A model generated the notes under the pieces. It did not search any database. It saw nothing but the letters and a program-made list of their open reading frames with translations, and had not been told where the DNA came from. Positions 46,708 through 59,858 of a stretch of DNA of 64,000 nucleotides are shown here, in pieces; within the stretch, counting starts at the first letter, position 1; every line of letters begins with the position of its first letter. The translations under genes were made by a program, and so were the position numbers. The stretch is from assembly GCA_964036275.1 (NCBI GenBank), contig OZ038436.1:11435904-11499903 (forward strand). Reading direction: 5' to 3'. The DNA is from Litoditis marina (taxonomy: Eukaryota > Nematoda > Chromadorea > Rhabditida > Rhabditidae).

Positions 46708-49700
46708 TTCTCTCTATCTCTCTCTCTCTATCTCTCTCTCTTACACACTCTATTATTTATTTCTCTCCATCTCTAACAGAGTCTATCTCTCTCTCTCTTT
46801 CTCTTTCTTTCTTTGTTTCTCTTCTCTCTTTTTCTCTCAATCTAACATAGTCCATCTCTAGTTTTCTTCACAAAACGGCATAATATTCGTATTTCATTCA
46901 GAAGTGACAGCTAGCTGCTCGTCCGGCTCCTTCTACAACTCCGGTAGATGTTTCTCCATCATCTTCAATTCGGACAAGGGAAAGGGATTCTCGAGGGACG
47001 AGGCGGCAGAGAAGTGTAGACAACAGGTTGGAAAAGAACAAAGTTACAATTACATAATAAATTACAATTCACTACAGTAACGTTATCACAATCAGTTGAA
47101 AACAGGCACAGTTCATAATGTTACCATTCACAAAGTACAAAACTAAGCTAAAGACACAGTACTTTATTCCATGTTTTTCTCTTATCGTGCGTGTTATTCA
47201 TAGTCACGTAAATGAGTGCAATTTCTCACGTTTCGCATATCTTTCCTGTTTACTTCTTGTATTTTCATTTTCAGGGCGGCCAACTGCCCTCGGGCATAGT
47301 GGCGGCTTCTCAGACGGAATTGAGTCGCCAGATACAGAAAAAGACGAAGATCGGCGACTTCTGGATAGATCTGAAGGTGGAAATGGGGGAACCGAAGTGG
47401 TCCGACGGAACCACACTCACCTACACGTGAGTTGCACTTTCACGTGATGAACTGGGATCAAATTAACCTGCAGACAACATTTTTTGATAGCTAACTCTTA
47501 TGTGGTTCTCACGTGATGAACTGTCGAGGACCGAAAAGTTTTACAAAAAGGTAAAAAGACAATTCAGTAGTTAGATTGGTGGTGATGCGTAATAGAAGCA
47601 GGTAGTTTTCATTTTTTCATTTTGTGGTTTATTACCGGTGGATTGTAGGAAAAAAGTTCGGAATTTGGGGATATATGGAACAAGTTACACCTCGAAATCG
47701 TACACTCTCTCACCTCTTAAACCGAAAATTGACATTAGGCTCGCGACTCGCAACACAACGTTTATCGTCATGTTCCTCTTCAAGCTGTGCGCGATTGTGA
47801 ATACTTTTTCAAACCAATCTGTTGAGCCTTCTATATTTATACCCAGCACGAACTCAGGTGGTCATTCTTTGTGTGTGTTTACCCATTGCTTGTTCAACCC
47901 GATTCGGTCACCCCGAAACCTTTTTTTTTAAACAACAACTAGAGAAAAAGAGACAAAAGGCAATAAGATCAAAAAGTTGAACATCCTACACATGTTTCGA
48001 GAATATCGCACATATTTGAATCTGAACTTCTCACGGTACTGTGTTGTAAACCATGAGCCATTCTTTGAATTTATTGGAAAACGTTCAATAATGAAACAGA
48101 CCCCGGGAATGAACACCAATGTTAACCAAGAACAAACTTTTAAAGATATAACAACTGCTATAATTAGGATGAAAGTTAAATCAGAAACTGCAGGAAAGCT
48201 AGCTTTTAGCTGGTTTTTTGTCTTTTCATCCCATCCTGCGCCCCCTCAAACGTACGCTATTTCTCTGTTCTAACATCCCACCGGGATGTGAGAGACGAGA
48301 AATAGTGAGGCAGAGCGAGAGACGCAGGGTGGGATGACGGGCCGGGATGTTCTAGCATGCGTACTCTGAACGAATTCCTCCTCCAGTTTTGCTGTCGACA
48401 AAAACGCGTAAACAAAATGTCAGCTTTTCTGCAATTTTTTCATTTGCACGGTCCTATATATGGATTGTTCATTACAGTGCGGATCAGGCGGTCCCTCCCC
48501 TCCCCTCGGTTGTAGTTATGGATTCATTATTGTCACACATGTTCATTATTTTGGCGAATATCGACTATTCTCCTGATATCGATTATTCTCCTGTTATCGG
48601 CTATTCCCCCGATATCGACTATTTCCTTAGATATCGATTATTTTTCCATTTATCGATTACGTTTCAGTCCGGACCAGTCTACCCTCTCCCCTCCCCTGGG
48701 TTGTGCGGTTTTCTCTCTGGAGGGGACCATGGCCACATGGAAGACAGTGGAGTGCCAGTCGCGCGCCAACTACATTTGCGAGTTCCCGCCACAGGGTAGG
48801 GTATTGTTTTTCTTTCTCTATCTTTCTCTTTTTGTTTTCTCTTTATGACTCTCTCTCCTTCTTTCTCTATGCTTCTCTCTTTTTTTCTATCTTTTTCTTT
48901 CTAAATCTCTCTTGCTCTCGTTATTTCTTTCTTTCGCTGTAACTTCACCGATTGCTGGTTAAGCGCGCTCAAATGTGGCACGATTTATATGTAAGCCCGC
49001 AGTCGTCGGCATAGCTAGTGCTCCGGTGGTTCGTAGATCAATAATGTTCATAGTGTAGTTTCATGAATAAATATAGTTATATGTAATTTACCTACTTTCG
49101 CTGCTGAAAGCACAACGATGTCAATTTTCACATCCACGTGTAATACTTTATGCAAACTTTCACGCAAACTTTGCCTAGCTCTAAGTTATGAACTGGAGCA
49201 TATATACAACAAGTATAACGAATAGTCACTTGAAGTCAGCATTCTAATGAAGAATCGTGCACGTTGTCATTGACGTTTCTGAGTTCTGCTGTGTTTAACA
49301 CGTTTCCCATGACTGTGCAATTGACTAATAGTATAGTGAATATCTTCGATTCGAAATCTTGGTTGTTTTTGACATTCTTTCATACGAACATATTCTGAGA
49401 TAACAGTCAAGTTTCAGAAAAATCCAGACCAACGCAAGATTTCGAGCAGCCAACGAAGGAGGAAAAAACGGTGTTTAAGGGAGATGGGAGGTGAGCCTAG
49501 TGTTAATATCATATATTAAACTTTTAGAATGAAAAGAGAGTTCGTTAAGTGATGAATAAAAGAAAGTTGTTTTGAAGAAGGACGATTACATGGAGCAATC
49601 CGAACGATTCGGTCCTTTAAACTGCAATGCATATTTCATTTGCAGTTTAAAGGACCGAAGCGTCGGGATTCGTTCACATATTCGTCCTACTGTGAGCTGT

Positions 49701-52700
49701 GAACAGGAAAACTATTATCTGATTTAACAGTTTGGTCTTGGAAGCACTGTTTGTCCACTATTTATGATATTAGAATAATGCGAAGGTACCCAATGACAAT
49801 CTAATGATGCTACCGTAACCCTCCGAGAGTGAGAGAGACAGAGACAGAGAGAGAGAAAGGTAGGAACAGAAAGAGAGATTGAAACAGGGAGAAAAAGAGA
49901 GTCTGGTCATCTTCAAAATATAAGTTTTGTTTCCCGTTATTAGAAATCCGTCTATAGTGGGTACCAAAATCGTAAATTACTGTCTCTCGCTGCAATCGAA
50001 CCTGCGAGCAAAAGTTTCCTAGCGATGCGCTAACCACTGCGCTATTACAGCACTTAACCGCCAAATTTTGGCGGAAAGTGAGATATACAGTATCCTCCCG
50101 CCTTCCCGTTGGCAACGACTATACACGAGTGCTGAAAATATAGACCTGCGGCTATATAGACGCTGTGAAACACTCACATGGTGAACCGCTGGCAAAATGA
50201 ATTCTTTTCTGAGTTACGTACAAATTTTCATGCTTGAGAATTTACAACCTATCCACCTAGTTGCGAATAATTTTCTGTTCCGCGGTATTTTGACCTTTGA
50301 AAGAAAGTAAAACATACAAACTATTCTATATTATACTCATTTAGATTTGTTTTTTTATTCAGATTTGTGTCAGTATTTTCAACGGCTGAGTTTTGTTACA
50401 GTACATGATGATTAAACCATTTTTTTCCAGTTTATCCAAAAATAAAATGTAAATGTTTTTTCAATTGCTAGAGTTCAAGTAAATAGATTGAGAAGTTCAA
50501 AACATACAATTAATCGAACAATCATTTCTAAAAAAAACATCGAAGAATGCCTAGGTAACGTGGCTCTACGCAGATATTGTCTATGTTCCACTTTTTACAT
50601 GTTCTGTTTATCTTTTACTATCTACTTACCTACTGTTTGAATGAACTACACTAATTGTTTGCCCTTTCTATCTCTGAAGCCCAATCTGCCCCAATCTCTC
50701 AGCCCTTTATTTCTCTAAATACATCGAATGAATGCCTAGGTGACGTAGCTCTACACAGATGTTTTCTAGGTTTTTGCAATGTTTCATAATTTTTTTTAAT
50801 TTATTTACTTTCTCAGTGTTCGTAATGAAATACACTGATTCTTTCTCTCTCTTCCTATAGCCTTTTCTATCTCTGAAAACATCGAAGATACATGGTGTCG
50901 ATGGTCGAATGTTCGCCGAATTCCATGTGTCGTTACGGTTTTTTTCGCCGCCTGTTTAATTAACACTTCCCATAATATTTGTAAAGGTCATGCAGTTTAT
51001 AAAGAAGACGCCCTAAAACATACTTCTCCACTTTTTCTAGGCTTATTAGTTTTTGCGGCTGCATTTTTCAGGATTTTCACCGCTACGTGTATTGTTAAAG
51101 ACATATATGGTTACGTTTCCAACACATATTGATAACAAACCAGTAATTCAGATCATTCAATAATTTTTCCATCTCTCTTTTCTCTCTTTCTTCAACAATC
51201 TACCTACTCACACGTTTTTACGTCAGCTTAGTTTTTATCATACTCATTTACAATCCGACCTCGAAGTGCTAAATCGTTCAAATGTTTCACCCATGCGCCG
51301 CCATATGAGTCATGCTCGGACCGGTCCAGCTGGCAATATGATCGCTCGCCAGTTCATTTACGGACAGCCACACTAAAGCTTCCGTTCGGGACGGAAAATA
51401 ACCCAGCTTATTTTTATTCCCCAACTTATTCATTGTCTGCACTCTCTCGATTTTTCCTACTCTCTACACAGTCTCTCGTATTTGCTTACTGTAGGCAAAG
51501 ACATTGAAGCGCAATCAACTGTCCATTTTTTTCTTTCATCTTTTTCATTTCGCAATTCATTCAAAGTAACCTATCAAGCTCTCTGCCCTCTCTCATATTC
51601 GCCTACTCTCTACACACTCTCTGATATTTACTCACTGTAGGTCGAAACATTCGTGTGAAGCTGACTATCCCGAGTACCTATGGCCTGTGACCAATCATGA
51701 CCTGCCGAATATTTGTATTATCTTTATTATTATTCATTCACAATGTAACCTCGGTCAGTTATGTTCGACCAGCACAGAGAAATCGCAGCACAAAGGACAT
51801 AGAGTGAGTGTTATTTGGGCGTATTTGGTGAATGTTTATAGTATTTTTCTCTACTTTCCATCTCTCCATCTCTCTTCTCTCTCGTTCCTTTTCGCACGCT
51901 CTCTCACGCTCTCTATGTCTCTCACACACCCCCTCTCTTTCTTTCTCTCTTTTTCTCTCTCTCTCCCTATCTTTCTTTCTTTTCTCTCTCTCTCTCTGTA
52001 TCTTTTTTTTCACACTCTTTCTCTCTCTCTCTCTCTCTCTTACTTTTTTCTTTCTCTCTCTCTCCCTCTCTCTCCCCCCCCCTCTCTCTCTTTTCTCTCT
52101 CTCTCTCTCTCTTGTTTTGTCCATCTTTACCATAAAGCCGTGGGGGATTGCCTTGACTTCTTTCCCAAGACCGGCTTTTTTGTGACGTCATCACGTCATA
52201 TAGGTTTTACACCCATGGGGATATATTTCTGGTTTTGTACGACATTTGAAATGGCCAGCTTTTCAAAACTCACCAAGTTTCAACACGTGACAAAATATGA
52301 ATATCGGTAATGAACACATATTCTTGTACTTTGAACTCAATACGCCATAATCAACTAAATTCGACAGAAAAGCAACGGGTTCAAACTACAAACACTGCGG
52401 AAAAGCGCAAAATACATCGTATTTACTTGCTCTGGAAAGAGCTAGCCCTATAACAGGCTATTTTCGAAAGACTATGATAAATATGCAGTGAGAACTAGGT
52501 GTAGTGACGTTCACATTCATTGGTAGATCAAACAGTCTCTCAACTTTTGCTCAGCTCGGAAACGTATTCAACTTTTGAACTTGCTTGTAAGCCAATAAAT
52601 AGTCTATTTTATTCTTTTAAAACACATGTTTTTGCACCAAACGGTTTGTAATTAACAAACTGAACATGAGCCATTCGTTGTTTATAACTATGAAGCAAGA

Positions 52701-55700
52701 GCGTCTAAACAAAAAAAATATGAGCGTGCAAATGTTTCAAGTAATAACTCTAGTTTTAAACTGTATGAAGCAACTGAAAAAGTATAGCTTTCGATTGTCG
52801 TAATGTGCTTCCTTTTTTGAATACATTACAAATAATATATACTTCTTGTCTAGAAGACAAATGAAAATTTCCTATTTCCTATATAGTATGTATGCCTCAT
52901 TCGGGTGAAGTTATAGAAGTGAAAATGATGCGACATCAGAGGATTTTTGATGATAACACCCCGACTCAATTCGAAATTTCTCGCTCATTGAGCCTAAACT
53001 ATCAAACTAGGCTGACCAGTTTTTCCTAGCAAATCACCCAAGTAAAGTTATTGTAGGGTGAATAACTAAATGTTTCCAGGGGAAAAATGTACAATCGCCC
53101 CCCACCCAACAATCACCCCCCTCGTGGTACTATTACCCCCCACCTAATTGAAATCCTAGAAAAATCGCGCGAAGGGGGGGTAATTGGTAAATGGGTGGGG
53201 AGACATTGTACATCTTCGACAATGAACAATCATCCCCCACAATACAAAATGGGGGGTGATAGTACATACCCGGAACTGATGAACAATCCCCCCCACACAC
53301 TCAACCTAAGCCTGCAGTAAATAAGTATGGTGTATAATCGCCCCCCAAAGGTGGGAGCGATTGTAGTACGGGCCCTTTTCAACCCATTTTCGACCAGGGT
53401 GGGGGGCAAATGTAAACTACTCCCCAAGTGAGCTTATTGGAGTACCACCAGATTCATCAGTGAACGGTTTCCCATATCTAATGATTTCGATAACCTTCAT
53501 GAGTTAGGAAGTTTTTCAGCCAGTGAAACGGTTTTCATTGAGCCAGGCTGACTATATAGTTCATATGCATCATTCAAGAGAACCTGTGCTCTGCTCACGA
53601 ACTCTAAGTGATTTTAGTGAATAGTTTCCATTATAACACGATTTTGATAGGCTTAATTAATTTTGAAGTTTCTCCGCGTTTCTAAAAAAGATTACCGAGA
53701 TAGTCTCACATCTCGCGGTCCGTATTCATCATTTTAATGAACTTTTCGCAGTGCAAACAAAATACGCCTAATTAATTGAGCACAAAATGTCATACTACCA
53801 GCAAAAAATGTAAACTCAAGCTAACTTTATGTGTGTATAATTCAAGTGAGCCTATTGCAGAACAAACGAGTTGTAAAAGATTTTTATGAAGGAACGAATT
53901 GTCTATTGATTCCGTTCGTTGAACGAAAAATAACGAGTTAAGCTATCTATATAGCCCCTGTGCATCATTAGAGTGAGCCTATTGCAGTGATTTTGATACG
54001 CTGAATGAATGTTGATTTCGATTCTAATACTAAATTGAAAAAAATATCAAATCTATATAGTCCTTGTGCATCATTCAAGTGAACCTAATACAGTGCCAAC
54101 GAGTTCGAAGACATTTTCGGCGAGACCAAATACTGTCCCGAGGAAACTTCCAAGGGCGTATTTTTCCCCCGAACACGAGTATGTATGGAAGCACGCGAAC
54201 CGTGTCCCGACCCCGAAAACATTATTGGTACGTTCTAAATTCTCTCTTTTTGCAACATTTTTTGCTCATCTTAAATGTAGAAATCCACGGAACTATCCAC
54301 TTTTGAAACATTCTCGAAGAATCTTATTATTTTCGTTGCATGGAGGGTGGTTTTTACAAGAGATATTCTGTAACATTGTAACATTCTGTTTCTGTCACGA
54401 AATTGAATCATTGTCTACAGAAGTTTTATCTTTTGAAACAGAACGAACGTGGCGGAAAAAAGTCTGGTTCAGTGGCAACTCACTCTTTCTTCTTTCAGGT
54501 ACGGTAGTCCGTTACTGTAACTGCAAGACGTTGAAATGGGACCCTCCAAATACGACTAACTGTACCCATAAATGGGTATCTGAAGTCAGGGCCGCGCTGG
54601 ACCAGGGACAACCCGCGGAACAGATTACAAGACAGCTGGCTGACAATTTGGGGTCAGTGATTTTACTAGTGAAATAACGAGCCATGTAAAACGTGAGAAA
54701 ATTCAACACCAAGAGTTTCACAGCCTACAGGGATACCAAATAGCTCGTCGACAACTTCGGGTAGGTGATTTTGCTAGTAAAATGTGAATGATTTCACTGT
54801 TAAATGAGGTTAGGTGATGCTGCTAGTCAAACTAACACGATTCGTAAAACGTTTGAAATACCTTGGCATTCATAATTGCAGTTACGAAAACTTCAATGTG
54901 ATTTCGGCTCTGTAACCCAAAAACAGGGTGAAACTAAAAACACAGCGGGTAGAGTAAACATGTGCTCCAGACTCTCTGGAAAAAAATTGAAATGTGTATT
55001 GTAGGACTATGCGCAGGACTGCTCGGAACGCGCTCTGTTAATTATAAATTCGCGTTTGGTCGAAACTGTATTGCAACTAATCTAGAGATATAGTGTGCCC
55101 CGAAGAGACGTCAGACGACGAGAGAGAGAATCAATATATATGACAGCCACGCTGTATGAACAGTAATTTACTGTTTTGCAACGACGCTTGTTGTGAGTGC
55201 TTCGAACTATCTCATTGTTTCAGTCGCACCGTTACCCGTCAGTTGTATGGTGGCGACATCCTCGGAAGTGTCGCTCTTTCCGACGACGTTTTGTCGCTGG
55301 CTAAAAATCAATACGCATTGTTGACAGATAGGAATGATAGACAACAACGGACCGTCAACTTCACACAGGTACATCTTTATGGTAATATCACGTTTATCAC
55401 GTTTAGTAATAATCGCCAATATAGATTCAGGATTTGTGCTCCCTAGAGCAAGTCATAATGATGTATGTCTCTCTGTCACGCGGTGTTTTTCCTGCCATTT
55501 TGGGTTTCAAATTTGTTGATCGAGAGCAAACTATAGATTGCTCTTACTTTCCAGAGCGTTGTGACGTGTAATATTTTACATACTACACGTTTTTTACGTG
55601 TACGAGAGTTTTAATATTCTTGGCACAATAATCTAATCCGCTAATGTTCCACCCATGTTTCACCTGTACTATATATACGGTTATTCATTTGCAGTCTCTC

Positions 55701-58700
55701 GGTAATTCCGGAGACGATTTGCTGTCTCCCCCGGCGGTCCCCGTTTGGGATGAACTGGAAACATGGAAACGAATTGAACACGCCTCGAGGTGAGGTTTTG
55801 TAGCATCTTCAATCTACTACTTAATAAAACCCTACACTTTTAGTCAACTACACAGTCACGTGAAACATGTTTAACACAGCAGAACTCGGAAACAATGACA
55901 AAGTGCACATGTCTCATTAGATTGCTAACTTTACGTGACTCCTCAATTTACTTCTAGTATAGTAAATATCATACGGCGTTTTCGCCGATGGCACGCCTGG
56001 CTTTTGCGTCATGACTCTGCGCCATGGTTGTGCCACTGAAATTTGAGAATATTTCAACCTCAAATCCACAAAACCGGAAAGTGTTTATGAGTTCATTGGC
56101 CGAAACGCAGAGGTTTATTTGCTATCTGCTCCCTGAGTACTCTCCAAAGCGTTGTGAGGCGTAACTTTTCACATACTACACGTGTTTCGCGTGTCAATAT
56201 TGATAACAAACATCATTGCGCTGTTGTCTTCACGTTTTTCACGTGAAATCTATTTTCTCCCTTCAAATTGTTGTTGCAGACTGATGAGTGTGTTGGAACA
56301 GAGTGCTCTCCTTCTAGCTGACTATACCGTGGAGACTAAACGGAACATCAACTACAAGAACTGGGGTGGGTTCTGCTTAGAGCAGGACGATTATGTGGAC
56401 CAATCCCGTGTGAACGGTCCTTTTAAATGCAATACATTTTGCAATTGCAGTTTAAAGTACCGTTGACACGGGATTGGTCCACACAATCATTCTGCTTTAA
56501 AGCAGAAGCGCATGATGATAATTTATTACGCAAATGAGAGCGTGAAAAATATGTGGAAATAGGAATGAATCGGTCCTTTGAACTGCAATTGAAAAATGTA
56601 TTGCAGTTTAAAGGACTGAAGCGTTGGAACTGGACCAAAAAATCGTTCTTATTCAATATGATTCATCCATTTTTTGAGATTTGATTAGTACAAGAGTTCA
56701 TCAGTTAGGTGATGAACACCATTGGATTATGAGAAATGTACCATTTAGACTGACAATCGAGAAATAGAACCCATAGAAAACTGTGTTGATAATTTACCGT
56801 AAGCGTTTCAACTTTCGAGCCTAAGTTTCTCAGTAAGCTTGAGACATTTCAGAGATTTCCATATCAACTTGCACCATCCAATTAAACCTTAGCAAACGCA
56901 AACAGATAGTGTTTGTCTGTGGGTTTTCTCACCAACTTCCCGCCAAACACACAAGCCGGAATCAATGATAGTTGGTCGAACAGTCTGAGCTGTTCGTACT
57001 GGAGCATTGGGGTTCATGACCTTTTCAAACCACTAAAACACATCTAATCATTACCAAATTCAGTAACTGGATTTATACTGAAATTCACATATTTGACAGT
57101 CAAAACTAAAACCGAGATATCATAAACCGAGCATTTTGTTCATTCTAAAAACTGAGTTTCTGAGAAAGAAACGTCAACGCCTCTGTGTGCTTTACGTGAA
57201 CATTCTTTTATCTGAAAATTGATTATGTGCTCTACAATACTCAATCGCATTCAATGCTTGTTTTATGGTTAATGTGTATTACCCGACAGAACTAAACTGT
57301 TGTAAGCGCACTGAGTATTAGCGCGTATCCTGAAACATCCCAACAGTTTTAATTCATCCGACCTTTCGATTTCTGCAATTTTTCGCGACACGGGTATCTA
57401 GACTAAATTAGTAAAGAGGAGAGAAATAGTAGATTATACTACTGTGATTGTAGCTTTTCCGTCAAGTTTCGTAGATTATGGCACCAATCGTTTTAAATTT
57501 ACAATAGAGTGTTGGTCATATTCTAGAGCGTTTGTTTTATATATACCTGTTTTGGTTCGAAATTTGAAAATTATGTTTGAAGAACATATAAGAGAGGGAT
57601 AGGATAGAAACTACATGGTTGAGACTAGAAACTGAATAGGACGCGTATAGTATAGCTTGGTATCGAGCACAGGAAACTGGCGAGTCAAAAAGATTCTCCT
57701 ACTTTTAATTGATGAGCGAAAACTATGAAGTTGACCCTTAAAAAAGGACGATTATGTGGACCAATACCGTGTCATCGGTCCTTTAACCTGCAATCGAAAA
57801 TTATATTGCAGTTTAAAGGGCTGAAACGTTGGGATTAGACCACATAATCGTTAATCATGAACTTATTCTCTAACACGTATAAAACGAGAAAACACCCAAA
57901 AACAACCAAAGATCCGATAAATCCAAGTTGAAAATCTGAGTTGAGATTATCGTAAATTGCAGTATTCTAAGTAGTAAACTCACGACTTCGCATACTCACA
58001 GTTCAAACCGACCATATTCCAGCGATGAAGATGGAGAGCGAAATGATAAAACTTTTCATCAATAATAATTGTCGCACATGTTTGTTAAGTTAAAAAAGGT
58101 TTTAAAAAAATAGATTCTCATTCTGAAAGGTTTTGGATTTTTGATGTATTTTTTGAGATTTAAATTTTGAGCCACCGCTTATAGAACTCATTCCAGCAAT
58201 GGAAATCGAGGTGCGTGAACCAGAGTCGATTGGGCCGACGTCTCGCGGCGGTTCGATGGTTCTGCCGGGACAGGCACAGCAGTCGCCCATGGATGACACC
58301 GTGGTAGATCAAGATGAATTCAGGTACGTTATGAACAAATAAAAAGACCAAAAACGCATTGAGATTTTTGTTAGCAGGATCGTAAGATCAGAGTACGTAT
58401 GCTAGAAGATCCCGGCACTTTCATTCCATCTTGCGTCGCCTTAAACATACGCTATTTCTCTGCTCTTACATCCCGCCGAGATGTAGAAGACGAGAAATTG
58501 TGAGGCAGAGCGAGAGACGCAGGATGGGATGAAAGTACCGGGATCTTCTATCATATGTACACAGTTTTTGAAAACATACCTCAGTGTTTTGGTATAGGTT
58601 GACGCCTCGCGTGATTCTATCGTAATTCGCAATATATTTGCTATTTATACACATCGAAATACAGCTTTAAAACGGTCGAACTCAGAGTACAATCCTATAC

Positions 58701-59804
58701 CATGACTATTTATAGTTGTTGACTGATTCCGTATTCTCAGACCGTTTGCGGGACCGGAACCTTCGAGTGTGGAATTCGCGTCGTTGAGTAAATCGCCTAT
58801 CATCACACTTCCTTCTCTGGGGACTCTCAGTGAGTTGAGAGGGAGAGAGAGGGAGAGAGAGAGAGAGAGAGAGGAAGAGAGAGAGAGAGAGAGAAAGGGA
58901 GAGGGAACCTAGAAAGCGTAGAGAGAGAGAGGGGAGTAGGAGAAATAGAGGAAGGCGGGAAGAGGGGAGAGAGCGGAATAGAGGAAGAGAGATAATTGAA
59001 AGAGAAAAGTGTGAAAGTTTTACAGAGTGAATTAATGTTTTGAATTTTTATACATGTGAATTAAACGTGAGTTTCCGTCCAATTTCGCCCCTAAGTCTAA
59101 TATTGGACGGGAACTCGCTCTCTTGGTTAGTGAGGCTGCAATTCAGGGATGCGAAATTGTGAATCATCTGACTCATCAGTTAGACCTAACCAGATTTCTA
59201 CCGCAAAATAATAAACTAATTGATACACTTAATAACTTAAATAACAAACTATAATAAAAGAAAACAATAAAAACTGATTAATTATTTATTATCTGTTCAA
59301 GATAATGCGCGCGTAATGTTTTATTACCTAACTAAACATAGAGAAGGCGAGAGGTCATAGAGAATGTGGCTGTCTTCTGTCCAGACATCCTTTTATACCA
59401 GTGCTGGGTCAGGTCAAGTGTCGTATGGTCTGTAGTTTGGTCTTATCTACTGCAGAGTGTTGATGAATGTCTTGATTTTATCTAGACTATCTAGGTTGAG
59501 AGAGAGAGAGAGAAAGCAAAAGAGAAAGAGAGAAAGAGAGAAAGAGAGAGAGAGATAGCAAAAGAGAGAGAGAGAGAGAGAGAGGAAGCAGTTATCGTGT
59601 CAATAATACGTAGTGAACTCCAGTTTACTCTCAGAGATTTTTTTTAATAATGAAGCTACACAGTAACAGTTCTGAGTGCTGGACATATAAGTAATGAGCG
59701 CGCTACATTTCAGCGCAGACCAGTAATATCATCTGTTTTGTTATGGATACTTTTCGTTTATACGATGAGGGAAATAGACATTAGGAAAAGAGAGAGAGGG
59801 AAAG

Positions 59805-59858
<54 letters not shown>

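Noticed and set aside
46564..46861. Several S/L-rich ORFs
   Set aside because: Translations of a CT microsatellite; the real coding part is only exon 46530-46642.
51642..51700. HormR-like words ([14 protein letters not shown]) after a TAG acceptor
   Set aside because: The full HormR is supplied by exons 54094-54652. This stretch is part of a local repeat and joins in phase to neither neighbour.
51759..52133. E/R-rich minus-strand ORF and its S/L-rich plus-strand counterparts
   Set aside because: CT-rich microsatellite in the 4.6-kb intron.
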